From NCBI GenBank assembly GCA_029204225.1, contig CM055098.1, forward strand, positions 10,679,246 to 10,743,245: 64,000 nucleotides of DNA. The letters are read 5' to 3'. Shown here in pieces: positions 44,328-57,743 of the stretch; within the stretch, counting starts at the first letter, position 1; every line of letters begins with the position of its first letter. The position numbers were made by a program, and so were the translations under genes. Under the pieces are notes generated by a model, which was given only the letters and a program-made list of their open reading frames with translations, was not told where the DNA came from and did not search any database. This DNA comes from Diphasiastrum complanatum (lineage: Eukaryota; Streptophyta; Lycopodiopsida; Lycopodiales; Lycopodiaceae).

Positions 44328-44833
44328 TGTTAAATTATTCTACTATTGAGGTGATTCATCTGGATAATCGATCTTTAATCTTCATCCATTTTATTCTCCA
44401 GTTCTACAGTTTTATTTGTGCTTTTACATAGTTTGTAGAAATACTCGAGAATCGCTCAACAGGTGGCTCTGACATATTGGATGACTCCAATGAAATTTGA
44501 AGAGGTCAAACATGTCGAAGAATGATAGTTACTGTTCCACTTGATATGAAGCTAAAGACTTGCCCTAACTGCTTTTCAAGTAAATTTTTAGGAAGTCCTA
44601 ACTGGATGGATGACAACGCATTACGGCTAACTGCCAATTGCGATCTACGACCTGATTAGCTATACTACTAGATTAGCTTAACTTGCTATAGTATAAATAG
44701 CTGATCGTTAAAGACTTCTCCATTCTCTAGAAAGTTTCTTTTTTAGAGCTTTATCAGAGTATTGCTATTAGCGCTTACTACTTATTAGTGGAAGTGCATC
44801 AGACGGAGTTTTTTGAGTTACTCAAGAATAATT
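44328..44833 (+). repeat. 3' LTR of L0 copia element, 3' end lost
   Basis: Starts TGTTAAATTATTCTAC after the PPT. No CA terminus was recognised before about 44,833, where a fragment of another LTR begins. GCTATAGTATAAATAGC at about 44,686-44,702 could include a TATA box. Confidence 0.65.
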
Positions 44834-44926
44834 AAATGATCTTTGGTTAGAAAGAGAAATACACTACCAATCTCACCAATGTAGAAAAATCAGCATCTAC
44901 ACAAAAAATGAGATGCAAACACTAAG
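44834..44926 (-). repeat. Isolated LTR fragment of the nested copia family
   Basis: About 93 bp nearly identical to 18,880-18,972 of the nested copia 5' LTR. It corresponds to much of the part that is deleted from the 3' LTR of that element. Confidence 0.85.
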
Positions 44927-45385
44927 AAAGAGTAGGCTTCATTTCCTGCTAGATTTTCTAAGATGGATTCTCCGAAAGGTAATGGAAATTGATCACGTTT
45001 TGTGATGGCATTAAGTTTTTAAAAGTCGACATAGATGCAAAGTTTTTCATTTTTCTTAGGAACGATGATGATTCGGGAGACCCACTCAGTATGTTCGATT
45101 TCGTAAATAAATCCTATGTTTACTAACAAGCGTTGTAATTCTTCTTTGATTTTGGTTTTGTTGATCGGATTACATCTGTAGGGACGGCTAGTAATTGGTC
45201 TCACACTCTTCGGGGGGAATACGATGCACAGCTACTTGGGGTGAGACTCCTTTCATGTCTTTATAGGACCAAGCAAAGACATGTCGATATTTGCACAAAA
45301 GCTTCTCAAGCCTTTTGTGTTGTTTATGATTGAGATGAGCGTCGACGTGGACAATGTATTCGTTACTTTCATTGGGCTCGCTCAA
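44927..45385 (-). pseudogene. Ty3/gypsy RT N-terminal fragment
   Basis: On the minus strand: LLCKYRHVFAWSYKDMKG, then RPYRCNPINKTKIKEEL, FIYEIEHTEWVSRIIIVPK, LCIYVDF, a stop, and KLNAITKRDQFPLPFGESI. The fragment stops before the catalytic motif. It resembles the Tat-like RT in the window but is clearly divergent, so it represents another Ty3 family. Confidence 0.88.
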
Positions 45386-45989
45386 GGAGAGAGTGATGGT
45401 TCAGGCAGGGCCTTTGTAGGGTGAATTACCATTTGGCTCATGTTGAGCTTGTGGTAATTGGATGGTCACATCTTCGATACTTTAAAATATGCAGACACAT
45501 CATGTGCTAGGGATTCAAGGGGGACCTTGGATGGGGACTTGGGAGGTCTGGGGATTGGCGTATGAGCGGATGCGATATCAGGGCAGTGGTAAGGTCTCCA
45601 GGCGGCTGGATTTGCAAGGGTTTCTTCATCTTTTCTTTTATGGTATGGCCACGAGGTTGTAGCTTCGGAGGACGTGAGGTGCACGGATGAGGAAGTGGTG
45701 GCCCATCATGGAGGATCTCGTCGTCGATTTAAAAAATTGTTTCCTCCTCATAGTGGATAATTTGGTCATTTGACACGGTATAGCTTGGTATCAGATTTTT
45801 CGACTATAACCTTGGCAACTGGTGCCACTTTGGATGAATACAGTGAGAAGGCTTTGAGTGGAAGTGCCTCCATGTAGTTGAGGATCTGAATGTCAGAAAT
45901 GCCGAAATCTTCTGGACAATTCTGAATTCGTAAGGCATTTTCATCATCTACGAATAAATCTTCTGATTCATCAGTAGGTAGCCATTCAG
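45386..45989 (-). pseudogene. Ty3/gypsy pre-RT linker remnant
   Basis: Upstream of the RT fragment on the minus strand. It can be read as a charged linker (FGISDIQILNYMEALPLKAF, VAPVAKVIVEKS) with stops near 45,400-45,470 and 45,770. No protease active site was found. It joins an LTR fragment at about 45,990, so gag and protease are missing. Confidence 0.55.
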
Positions 45990-46276
45990 TCTAGCTCTTC
46001 GCGACATATATTTGTCTAGCTGTTCACGACAAATTATTCTTCTGGTGTTTTATTAACGTTTGGCTACATAATTAGAACGGCCGTGATTTTTATCACTAAC
46101 GTTCTGTTCGTTTTTGATAGGCATAGTCATGCGTAGGGAAAGAGTCATATAGCTCATTCCGCTGCGCACGAACACTTTCCGTTCGAGTTCGTTTCTCGTT
46201 TGCTTTCTTTTTCGTGTTCGTTTTCTTTTCAAGCTATTTTTGTTTCTGACACACGACACGACCTCTTTCTCCCAAC
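45990..46276 (-). repeat. LTR fragment shared with 63,208 onward
   Basis: On the minus strand it starts TGTTGGGAGAAAGAGG and matches the first about 350 bp of 63,208-63,560 (GAACACGAACGAG-like words, CGCGAAGAGCTAGAC near the end), then runs directly into the pre-RT linker. The element has therefore lost everything between mid-LTR and the linker. Confidence 0.75.
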
Positions 46277-47914
46277 AAATCTCACCATAATTGAAAATTG
46301 GAAACAAAATAATAAAAATTAAGGTGTTTTAATTGCTATTTGAAAGGACTTTCAGAGCCTGATATATCAATGTAAATATCTTGACTAAAAATGCTATCTA
46401 TTTGTATATACAAATGCACACCATGCCATATGTTCTAGAAGTACCAAAAAAATGCCAAAATAGCATTAGTCATGTGGGCTTGAAGGTGAAAAATGGATTC
46501 CAAGCTAGTACAGTTAGTGTAAACCCAAATCAAAAGATGTTTGTATTTTGTTTGTTTTAAGAGCTGAAACAAATTGAGCTTTTTACAATGCAAACTACAC
46601 AAAACTTCAACAAGTGTATAATTTTGAAAGGAAAATGCATGAAAATCTGAGAAAATATACACATTAATAACATTCAAAGCATATGACAGATTACCAATGG
46701 CAGAATCGGAGTTCTACTCACTATCGCCAATTGCACAAACACTATGGGACTCGAGCGTCACGAACACAAGGACGAACCCAAGTATCGCTGGAGCAAAAAA
46801 CAACAAAAATGAAAAGTATAAAATTTCAAAGTAATCCTCAAGGGACCCAAGGGGTAGAACAATGGCTTGTACCTAATGCCTAAAGCCTAGAGCCTAGGCT
46901 CGACATCTATATTTGAATCCCTAACCATCAAGTTCATTTGCTTCATTGAAGTTCTTGTGCTTGCTCTCCACAACCTACGATGCTCTCCATGGGTTGTTCT
47001 TCGATATATCTATCTTGGAAATTACTAAATTTAGTTAATATCAGATTAACTCATAGTGAAGCACAGTTAACCAAAATTGACTCCAACATGGTCAAATCAT
47101 TATTTTTAGTCAATTTCATAGATATTCCAAAAAACTGAATAAAACTAAAAATTTTGAGTTTTCGCATTTTTAATTTTTTTTAAAAAAATTTTACATTTTC
47201 AAAAAAAATCGTAAAAAACTACTGTCAGTTATTAAGCAACCGAAATCGAAAATTTGATTCATTGTTCGATTTTTAACTTTACTACCATAATGACCATCAG
47301 GCATGCAAGACATGTGACATTGAACTAATTTTTCACAGTTACGAAACTCTACATAAAATCAAGTTCTACGGAAATTGCCAGCTATAAAACCCAGTTTTGT
47401 ATCTATCAGTCAAAGCACATGCGTATAACCACTCAAAACAGATCTAAACCACTGATGCATGTCAGGATCACTCTGAGAATCAGCATGCAAACATTCCATG
47501 CTAGCACAGTACCTCAAAATAGGAAATTGACATGCATGCAATCAAAACAATTCGAAATTCTACCAATTTTGCTCACAAAATTGCAAAACTTCAGATGATT
47601 ATAACTTTGGCTACAAGACACCAAATTGGGTGCTGTAAAGCTCAGTAGAGAGGGAGACCTAGTGAACAAGACTCTTTCCATGTCAGCTTGCCACCTAGGA
47701 TTCACATGTGCGAGATCAGAACAGCCAAAAAACCTGTAGGAGGGCGCACTTTTTCAAGCCCAATCTGCCTAAAAACTTGCAAACACTCAACCAAGCCTAA
47801 GAGTTTCTTGAAGCTTTCATACAGATCTTATGAAGCAGTATCGGCTGAGAACCATGAATTCTTGATTTCTAGAAGTCAAAATTGCTATAGCTCCAAAGAG
47901 GCATGAGACATTCT
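46277..47914. other. Unassigned 1.6-kb AT-rich region
   Basis: No ORF of known family, no tRNA and no LTR end recognised. A TATAAAACCC run near 47,383 is the only promoter-like motif. It may be unrelated intergenic DNA or an unrecognised LTR or leader. Confidence 0.4.
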
Positions 47915-50647
47915 TACTACATGAAACAACGAGTGTATCGACTCGTCTCTTCTTGAGAAAGAAGTTCCCATCACTCAAAGATGAGTGAAGGGACCTCAGT
48001 CACTAATCATCTAAATCAATTCAAACAGCTACTCAATCAGTTAGCTACAATAGATTCGCTAGTATTGGACGAAGATGCCAGCATGTCTCTTCTGTCCAGT
48101 CTTCCTCTCTCTTACGACAATCTAGTATTGCTACTTAGCAATGGTCCTAACCTATCTCTGCAAAAGGTGACAGCAAGTTTGTTGCAGGAAGAAGTAACAA
48201 GAAACAGTTTATCCGTGTCGAATTCGAAGACATACGCTCTTTATTCGAATAGGCAACAGCTCCAGAAGAAGAAATGTTCGAAGGACAAGAAGACAAAAGC
48301 TGAGCAAATTGATTCAGACCAACAATCACAATAGCACAATCGATAGCATCAAAATCCTAAGATCAGACTCTTCTGCAAGTACTACAAGAGAACCAACCAC
48401 GACATCAAGGATTGTCGAGTTCTCAAGCATAATGAAACAAAGAAGAAAATGCAGCAGGATGGAGGATTTGATTCTACCAGTACCTCTCTCGAAGACCCAA
48501 CACTGTTAATGATACAAGACAAAACCATTAGAGATGCATTGGATTGGTATCTCGATTTTGGTGCTTCTCAGTACATGACTTCAAAGACCTCACACCAGTA
48601 GATTCAAAGTATGTCTACTTCGGTGACTCAAGTGCACTGTAGATTGAAGGCAAAGGATCTATTTGTCTTTATCTTACAAATGGTAAATTGACCTTACTCA
48701 AGAATGTACTTTGTCTATCCAAACTGACCATAAATTTATTGTCAGTCAACAAGCTCACTGATCAGGGCTGTAGGGCCTTGTTCAATTAGAAGCAATGTAC
48801 CAACGATAAAGAAATCCTCTCTAAAACAGAAAAGGTAATTTGTACATTCCGAGTCACAAATATGCACTTTCTACTAATGTGAGTACTTCAAATGCCCAAT
48901 TATGACATCAAAGATTAGGACACTTAAACTTGAGATCAATCTTGTATATGCATCACAATAGTATGGTCAAGGATTTAAATCTTAATGTTGCCTCCACTAA
49001 CATTCGACATGTCTATGAGATGTGTCTACTAGGCAAACAATCTAGATCAAGATTCCCAAAGGGACAGGCCATTAGAGCTAAGTCCATTCTAGAATTGATA
49101 CATAGTGATCTGTGTGGCCCTATGAGTACTCCCTCTCTAGGTTCAGCACTATATTTTATCACTTTTATCAATGATTATTCTAGATTTATCAGCATTATGT
49201 TCATTAAAACAAGTCTAAGGCACTCAATGGTTTCAAAGATTTCAAATAGTTTGTTGAGACACAGACTGGTCAATGACTCAAGACCCTTCATATAGACAGT
49301 GGCGGAGAGTTTCTGTCAGACGAAATGTCTGACTGTCTGGCATCATTCGCCATTTATCATCAATTCACCACCAGCTACACACCATAGTAGAATGGAGTAG
49401 CTGAAAAGAAGAATAGAACATTGTTAAATGCAACACGATCAATGATGACAAACGCTCAGCTCACCAAGAAATTTTGGGATGAAGCTGTTTCAACAGCTTC
49501 CTATCTACTAAACTATTTGAGTACCAAAGCAGTCGACTCAAAGACTCCTTTTGAAACTTTCTATGGCTATAAACCGAGTCTAAGACACTTCGAGTGTTTG
49601 GTTGTTTTTATTATGTACACATTCTCTCTTATCTGAGAAAGAAACTTGACCTTGTCAGCTGTAGGAGTATCTTTATTGGATGTTTGACATCACACAAATC
49701 ATATCAAATTTTTGATGTAAGCAACCAATGAAAGAGTTCATTCCAATGACTCTCATCACCATCGATAGCCTCGACCTTCGACTATTCTGACGAACATCAA
49801 AGATACCCCTTTCACACAACAAGGAGAATCGTCATCTCAACAACTAGCTATTGTTCGAAGATCTGCTTGACACTGACAAGAACTTGATCCTTTTACCCCT
49901 CAGGCATTCATCAACAGCGATGAACCTACTTCAGTAACATAAGCATTGTCAAGTTTGAATGCAGACAACTGGCATTCTGCCATGCATGTTGAGTACAATT
50001 CATTGATGAAAAACAAGACCTGGCATCTTGTCAAAGCTCCTACATATGCAAAGATCATTGACACCAAGTGGAGCTTCAAGTTGAAGCTCAATCCAGATGG
50101 TTCAACATCCAGATAGAAAGCTTGACTAGTTTTCAAAGGCTACGAACAAACCTATGGGAGACATACAGTCTAGTTGTAAGACTTCAGTCAATTCGATCTT
50201 TATTTGCCTTTGCAACTATCGAAGATCTGAAAGTACACTAGATGGATGTTCAGATAGTCTTTCTGAATGGATATATACAAGAAGACATCTACATCTATCA
50301 ACCTGAAGATTACATCCTTAAAGGCCAAGAACACAAAGTATGTAAGCTGTAGAAAGCTCTCTATGGGCTAAAGCAAGCTCCAAGGGCCTGGTTCGATAGA
50401 ATCAATCGATTCTTGTTGTAGCACGACTTCATTCCTAACTCTACTGACTCTAATATTTATCTCAAACATAGAGGCTCAATCTATGTCATAATAGCTCTAT
50501 ATGTTGATGACGCACTGATCATCAACAATTTGAATCAGTTGCTTCATGAGATGAAGACACGTTTGTCGAAGGAATTCCAAATGATTGATTCAGGCCCTGT
50601 GCACTACCTTCTGGAAATCGAGATAACTAGAGACAAAGCAAAGAGAA
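47915..50647 (+). pseudogene. Copia element (gag to RT), 3' end cut off by another LTR
   Basis: Related to the outer element at 20-22 kb but on the plus strand. Gag starts truncated (LFLRKKF, then MSEGTSVTNHLNQFKQLL and SLLSSLPLSYDNLVLLL). The zinc knuckle is YYKRTNHDIKDC-like and the protease reads DFGASQYM (Asp-Phe-Gly). Integrase: LRSILYMHHNSMVKDL, LIHSDLCGPMSTPSL and a decayed second half (49,300-49,640), with TKKFWDEAVSTASYL and [67 protein letters not shown], then EFQMIDSGPVHYL. It is interrupted at 50,648 by a new LTR; RNase H is not found beyond. Many stops. Confidence 0.9.
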
Positions 50648-51183
50648 TGTCATGTACTTTTAGTACATCAGTGCTTTTCAAGACAATATAATATCCATTG
50701 TAAGCTTTGTAGGCCCAAAAGGAGCTATTAGCCTTAATAACAAGGCGGTTCTCTCTTTAGGCCCTCCAAAGTAATTAATAAGGATAATAGGCCAATAAGG
50801 GCCCAATGTAGACTAAATAATACTTTACAAGGGCTAACTATCCCTCAAGATAGTTAAGTTTAGTTAAGTAAGAGCATTGTCTATAACTAGGCAAGAGACA
50901 TCATTTTGTGAATCTTTTGGCTCATTTGCAAGTGAGAGCTTCTAGCTTCCTTGTGAATGTGAGCCATAGGGATCTCCATTGATAGGTCTCATGTGCCCTA
51001 CCCACATGAATCAATGCTCCATTTCCATTGATTGTACTCTTTTTTTCATTGCTAATGTGATTCCATTGTGATCTCCATGTTTTAGCTTTTCAATGATATG
51101 CTATCTTGAATGCTATGTACTTTTCTTGCTATTAGCTTTACTTCTTTTGTAATTGCTATTTGCTTGAGATTTGACACATGACA
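50648..51183 (+). repeat. LTR of another copia element (5' LTR with PBS)
   Basis: 536 bp with matching ends TGTCATGT and ACATGACA. It is followed after five bases by a canonical copia PBS, so it is a 5' LTR. No second LTR and no gag of this element are present; its leader is cut at about 51,505 by the family A fragment. Confidence 0.9.
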
Positions 51184-51188
51184 CTTCT

Positions 51189-51200
51189 TGGTATCAGAGC
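51189..51200 (+). other. Primer-binding site TGGTATCAGAGC
   Basis: Canonical initiator-tRNA-Met complement, five bases after the LTR. Confidence 0.93.
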
Positions 51201-51505
51201 ATAGATCCATGATTCATGATGATTCTATGAGAATTCCATTAGATTTGATGAGTTTATTGTTTTTGCAGCTTTCTTTTTGCTAATTTTTAACTTTGAGTTT
51301 TTCAGTTCTGCTCAGACGAATTTTTAGCATTCAATTTATTTTTTTATTTCTAATTTGATTCTATAGATTTGTATATCTTTGTTTCAGCTTTAATTTGCAT
51401 CAACTTTCAAGCCATTTGGATAAGAGATGCAAAAGTTATTCCACTTTTTCCAAAATCTTTCAAAATAGGTGACTAGAATTTTGTTTTCACTGGATTAGAA
51501 TTTTT
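51201..51505 (+). other. Truncated leader of the copia element at 50,648
   Basis: About 300 bp of T-rich, non-coding sequence between the PBS and the next LTR fragment. No gag start is seen. Confidence 0.6.
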
Positions 51506-52362
51506 TGATAAATTTTACAGTTTTTAGGACAATAATGATTGTACTTTACAATCATAGAGAGTTATTGGCTTCTTAATCAATGGATCTATCAAGTTCTACA
51601 CATTAGATCTTGATCTAGATTCACTACACTTGGATTTAAGCAAGAGCAATGGATCAACACATCATTAATTAGTGAGAGTGGCCTCACACGTGTGGAGTAC
51701 TCTCCACAGTACGGCCTACACCTGAAGTACAAGAATCCTAGATAGTAATTATTCATAGAAATCACAATTCTAGTGACTAGAAATCTCACAAGAGTGTAGA
51801 ATGCAAAAGTCTCATCAATCTCATTAGCAAAATGATGACCCTTTTATGGATCAAGTACATCCACAAGTCTGGTACAGTACAACATGTCTTCACACGTGTG
51901 AAGAGTGCCACATCACTCAGATCTATCCATTTGATCCATCCTTGATCCTTATCCAAAATTGACCTTCTAGAATATGGCTAAAATCCAGAAAGCTAGTCTC
52001 CTAGAATATAGGAATATTCCCTACAAAATAGGATCTAAGAAAAATGGTCAACTCTTATCTTCTAGTACTCAGAGATACACACGTGTGAACATCCACTTGC
52101 CATGTGGGAGCATTTACTCATGTACATGCAATGAAAAGCTAATTTCTAGGTGACTAGTCAACTTGACTAAAACCTAGTCATATCATGTTCACACTAACTA
52201 GATTGATACAAAATCAATTTAGATATATACAAGCATGAAAAGTACATCCTTTCACGCGTGGGAACAGGCTCAACATGTGTGAAATTAGATCATCACATTA
52301 TTCTAATGTTTGATCAATATTTACACTAACCAATGTCAAGTGAGAAGTGACAATTTTCAACA
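51506..52362 (-). repeat. 3' LTR of a family A copia copy, minus strand
   Basis: Close match of 433-1295. G-boxes at 51,893-51,898 and 52,080-52,085 are kept; the third is changed to CACGCG near 52,254. A purine tract (AGTGAGGAGGAG on the minus strand) adjoins at 52,363. Confidence 0.8.
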
Positions 52363-52498
52363 CTCCTCCTCACTTCTAACTTGGCAAATCTAATGTACAT
52401 CTATCTACAATTCCAGGAGCATATCTTAACTTGAAAAATGGATCTTTGGACAATGGCTTGGTTAAGATATCAGCTATGCATTCGGATGATGGTACATG
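52363..52498 (-). pseudogene. RNase H tail of family A copia copy
   Basis: About 135 bp matching 1,296-1,432 (SSECIADILTKPLSKD in reverse), after which similarity ends abruptly. Only the very end of pol, PPT and 3' LTR of this copy exist. Confidence 0.8.
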
Positions 52499-52827
52499 AC
52501 TTAGAATTTGCTTTGCATAGGAACACAGATCATGCTACACAGTAACACAGACAAAAAATCACTCTCCTCAACAAGCTCACATAGCAACTGTATTTTTTAA
52601 AATGAAATTACACTGTACATATAGTTGTTCGCTCAGGCAACCCATGCATGACCCAGGTTGCCGTTGGCGGGATGCGTGTCCCGTCGACTTGCCTCGTGGC
52701 GAGGCCAACTGATCCTTATCCACTGATAGGACTCACAGTACAGTAACATAGTGATTCTAACTTTAATTCTAACTCTCTCCCTTAAAGTAGAGTCACTTTT
52801 TATACAGTTATATACATAGCTTTAAAG
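52499..52827 (-). other. Probable 3' LTR region of the next copia element
   Basis: Between the truncated family A copy and the next RNase H. A purine tract TTTAAGGGAGAGAG on the minus strand near 52,782-52,795 suggests a PPT, and the remainder would be part of an LTR. No LTR ends could be fixed. Confidence 0.45.
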
Positions 52828-54163
52828 TCAACAAACTTTAAGTACAAAAAGCTTTGATCTAAACTTATCAAACTTTTCTCCAGTAAGTGGCTTAGTGAAA
52901 ATATCAGCTAGTTGTTCTTCTGTGCTACAATGAACAACATGAATCTCACAACTCAGTAGCCTCTCACGTATGAAGTGATATTGAATCTCAATGTGTTTAG
53001 TTCTTGCATGGAACACTAGATTCTTTGCTAGCTGAATTCCACTCTGACTGTCGCTATGTAAAGTCGTGGGATTTTTCTGCCTCATGCCAATTTCTTCGAA
53101 GATTTGTCTCAACCATATAGCTTCTTGTGCAGCACTACACATGTCCTTATACTCTGCTTCTATGGTGGAAAGAGCAATTGTACTTTGTCTCTTACTAGAC
53201 CAGAAAAAGCAATTACCACAAAACTGGAATATATATCCTGTGGTGGATCTACGAGCATCATAGTCACCTCCCCAGTCCGCATCCACATAGCCACACAACT
53301 CAGGTAAACCATCATACTTCCTGTAAATCAAGCCATACTCTGAAGTGCCTTTCACATAACGCAAAATGCGTTTAGCTGCTTTCCAATGCGTTTCCGTAGG
53401 TGCTGCCATAAACTGACTTACAATGCCAATAGCATAACGTATATCTGGTCTAGTTGTGGTAAGTTAAATCAATCTCCCTACTAACTATCTATATAGTGTA
53501 GCATCAAATGACTGTGATTCATCAAGCTTAGAAAGCTTTTTACCTGGTTCAATAGGAGTGTTTACTGGTTTGCAATCCTGCAACCTAAACCTGTGCAGTA
53601 ACTCTTTGACATACTTCACCTATGTTAAACCCACTTCATGTCCTTTTTGCGACACTTCTACTCGAAGGCAGTAATGCATCAGGCTGATCCGTCATCTCAA
53701 ATTGTTCTGTGAGGTCTTTCTTGATCATGTCTATCATCTCTTGATTATTTTCCGTAATAATCAAGTCATCAACATAAAGAGCAATCAAAGCAACCATACC
53801 ATCAAAGCATAAGACATATAGATTTGGATCAGAATGTGTTCTCACCATCCCCTTTGAATGAAAGTAGGCATCAATCCTACTATACCACGCACGTGGTGCT
53901 TGTTTAAGAACACAAAGCGCTTTCTTCAAGCGACATACTTTATTTTCCTGTCCTTTCGTTACAAAGCCTTCAGGTTGATCCATGAACACTTCTTCTTCTA
54001 ACTCACCATTTAGAAAAGCAGATTTCACATCCATCAGATGCAAAGGCCAACCAAAATGTGAAGCTAAAGCAATAAGTAGACGTAGAGTATTCCACTTACA
54101 AACCGGCGCAAAGGTCTCCTCATAGTCAATGCCTTTATTTTGTGCGTACCCTTTGATTACCAA
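52828..54163 (-). pseudogene. Copia RT and RNase H (family D)
   Basis: RT from 54,163: MVIKGYAQNKGIDYEETF, MDVKSAFLNGELEEEVFM, LKQAPRAWYSRI, LIALYVDDLIIT with the catalytic YVDD, and KKDLTEQFEMTD. There is then a damaged stretch (53,410-53,640) with frame changes. RNase H from 53,409 reads HWKAAKRILRYVKGTSEYGL, YVDADWGGDYDARRSTTGY, ALSTIEAEYKDM, HSDSQSGIQLAKNLVF, HARTKHIEIQYHF and LADIFTKPLTGE to a stop. The first RNase H Asp, the Glu (EAEY) and the second Asp (HSDSQS) are present. This family is distinct from the others here. Confidence 0.92.
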
Positions 54164-55584
54164 TCTTGCTTTTGCTTTGCTATGCTTCCATCTGCGTGGT
54201 ACTTAGTTCTGTATACCCATTTGCAACCAATGGGTTTCTTGCCAACTGGTGGTTCTACTAAGTCCCATGTGCTATGCTTAGCAATTGACTCCATCTCCTC
54301 TCCCATGGCCTTGATCCAAATATCATCATCCTTTGCTTCACTATAAGTCGAAGGTTCTTTGCTTTGAATAATGCTAGATAAGAGAGCATAATTTGCTTTA
54401 TACCTTTCAGGTAGTATCTTCTCTCTTGTTGATCTTCGTAGCTCTCCCTGGTTAGAGGATCCTGGAAAGTCATCTATGTCGCGGCTCTCCATCAATCTCT
54501 CAAACCACTTAGGGAGCTTTCTGTCAGGTGATCGGCTTCCTGGTGAAAATGTATCCCACAGTACATCCTTCTCCTTGCGTTTGTCACCTGCAATTTCAAT
54601 CCTTCTTGCACCAAAAGGTTTGTCCCTACCTCTCCAACCTGTTTCTTGAGGTTGAGTAGTGGTATCTTGAGATGTATCCTCATGTTCATCACTCGAAAGG
54701 TCAATGAATGGATCATCATCAGGTGGTATCCTCACTATACCATTTTTCCTACTGGATGTGTCTATCTTCTCAGCATCTTCATCTTCATACATCTTGGATT
54801 CATCAAAGATAACATCTCGGCTTATATGGATTTTGTTTTCGATTGGATCAAAACATCTATAGCCCTTCACGCGATCATCATATCCTAGGAATATGCACTT
54901 GATAGCTTTTACATCAAGTTTACGTCTCTCTTTCTTAGGAATATGTACAAAGGCCTTACATCCAAAGATTCGCAAGTGGTTCACCTTTGCATTCTTCTTT
55001 GTGAATTCTTCCTCAGGTGTTATTTTTGGTATGGCAATGGTAGGACTTCTATTTTGAAGATAGACTGCCATGCTACATGCTTCTGACCAAAAATCTTTTG
55101 GTAGTTTCATCTCAACTAGCATAGATCTGGCACTTTCCACAATCGTACAATTTTTGCGCTCAGCTACACCATTGAGAGCAGGAGTATGAGCTTGCATAAA
55201 TTGTCTTTTAATCCCACATTGATCACAAAGATCATTGAAGTCATTAGACTTATACTCACCTCCACTATCTGATCTTAGGAATTTGATCTTCTTACCTGTC
55301 TGATTTTCGATCAAGTTTTTGAAGTTCTTGAAGTTATCAAAAGCATCTGACTTCTTCTTCAAGAAGTAGATCCACGTCTTACGTGACATATCATCAATAA
55401 AGGTCATGAAATAGAAGGCTTTTCCTAAGGACATGGTCCTCATAGGCCCGCATAAATCTGTGTGGATTAAATCCAGGATGTTCTTTGCTCTTGCAACACC
55501 CCCTTTATTGAACTTCTCTCGATGCTGCTTTCCATATACACAAGATTCGCACATCGATTTCAAGTGATCTTCTATAGTAGGCAA
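54157..55584 (-). pseudogene. Copia integrase and RT N-terminus, long ORF (family D)
   Basis: A 475-codon open frame with C...C of the zinc domain (MCESCVYGKQHREKF), a full core (LIHTDLCGPMRTMSLG, RSDSGGEYKSNDF, NGVAERKNCTIVESARS), the C-terminal region (KVNHLRIFGCKAFVHIPK, CIFLGYDDRVKGYRCFDP, SRDVIFDESKMYED), an acidic linker and the start of RT (DDIWIKAMGEEMESI, GCKWVYRTKYHADGSI). Compared with other copies the core residues are intact (D, D, E). A frameshift at about 54,160 separates it from the rest of RT. The His part of the HHCC lies upstream in another frame. Confidence 0.93.
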
Positions 55585-56253
55585 TCATGTTACCATCTCC
55601 AATTTTCTCATCAAACTGAGGCTTCCCAAGTTCAAGTGACCAAGCCTCTTGTGCCACAACTCAGTTTGCGAAGGAACGGATGATACAAGTCCATGTTGCC
55701 CCTTGATTGTAGCATTCAACCTGTACAATTTTGTATTGGGCTCTCTTACTCCATTCGCAATAACTTTGAACTTTTGGTTTGCTTTTCTTCAAACTTGGTA
55801 TGTAAAATACCTCCCTGATCATCCTGCTTTTTCCATCAGGCAATTGGATTGAAACTGTGCCTATCCCCTTGATCATGCACACCTCACCATTTGCTTGTGA
55901 AACAGATGTTCCATTATCCAACACCTTCAAACTACTGAACCAATTCTTGTTACCTGTCATTGTCTTGTGGCTCCTGAGTCAATATACCATGCTTGATCAT
56001 CTTGATTAGATGACAATGCAGATATGAAGATGCTAGAGTCTTCAATCTCACCCTCATCAACAAGGTTACCTACTTGTTTTGGTTTTTCCTTGCCTTGTTC
56101 CGCCAGGAATTTGCGACATTCACTCTTCCAATGGCACTTTTTACCACAATGGAAGCACTTGCCTTTCTTCTTAGTTTTGCTGGAAGATCCCTCATCCTCC
56201 TGGGACTTGGCAAATTGCTGCTTAGACTTCTTCTTGCCCTTGCCCTTGTCTTG
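55585..56253 (-). pseudogene. Copia zinc knuckle, protease and pre-integrase (family D)
   Basis: On the minus strand from 56,253: a Lys/Gln/Ser-rich segment, the zinc knuckle CFHCGKKCHWKSEC (CX2CX4HX4C with Cys for Gly before His), the protease active site WYIDSGATRQ (Asp-Ser-Gly intact), then after breaks NKNWFSSLKVLDNGTSV, GIGTVSIQLPDGKSRMI and EVFYIPSLKK, then LWHKRLGHLNL near 55,610-55,650. Gag upstream of the zinc knuckle is replaced at about 56,254 by unrelated sequence. Confidence 0.88.

Positions 56254-57325
<1,072 letters not shown>

Positions 57326-57389
<64 letters not shown>
57326..57389 (+). repeat. (CT)n microsatellite, about 32 units
   Basis: CT tract of about 64 bp. Confidence 0.98.
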
Positions 57390-57391
<2 letters not shown>

Positions 57392-57518
57392 CAGGGAGGG
57401 TGTGCAGGTAGGGTGCACGGGGAGGCCACGAGGGCGCAAGGACGGCATGCAAGGGAGGGCACAATGAGGCACACAGGGAGGGTGTAGGGAGGCGAGCAAG
57501 GGAGGGGTTGTATGGAGG

Positions 57519-57520
<2 letters not shown>

Positions 57521-57588
<68 letters not shown>
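57521..57588 (+). repeat. (CT)n microsatellite, about 34 units
   Basis: CT tract of 68 bp, followed by the second copy of the flank module (57,589-57,655). Confidence 0.98.
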
Positions 57589-57590
<2 letters not shown>

Positions 57591-57689
57591 GTGCACACGC
57601 ACACACCATCGGCCGACCACCATCCGGGGGCACACTTCACTAGTATATAATCAAAATAAGGAGCTTGTAGCTTAAACTATGTCCTATGT

Positions 57690-57743
57690 TAAGCGGCATA
57701 ATTGTCCAAAATTCTTTTAAGTGGCATAATTGTCCAAAATTCT
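57690..57743 (+). repeat. Two tandem 28-bp units
   Basis: TAAGCGGCATAATTGTCC... at 57,690 and TAAGTGGCATAATTGTCC... at 57,718 share 26 bp with one change. Confidence 0.85.
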
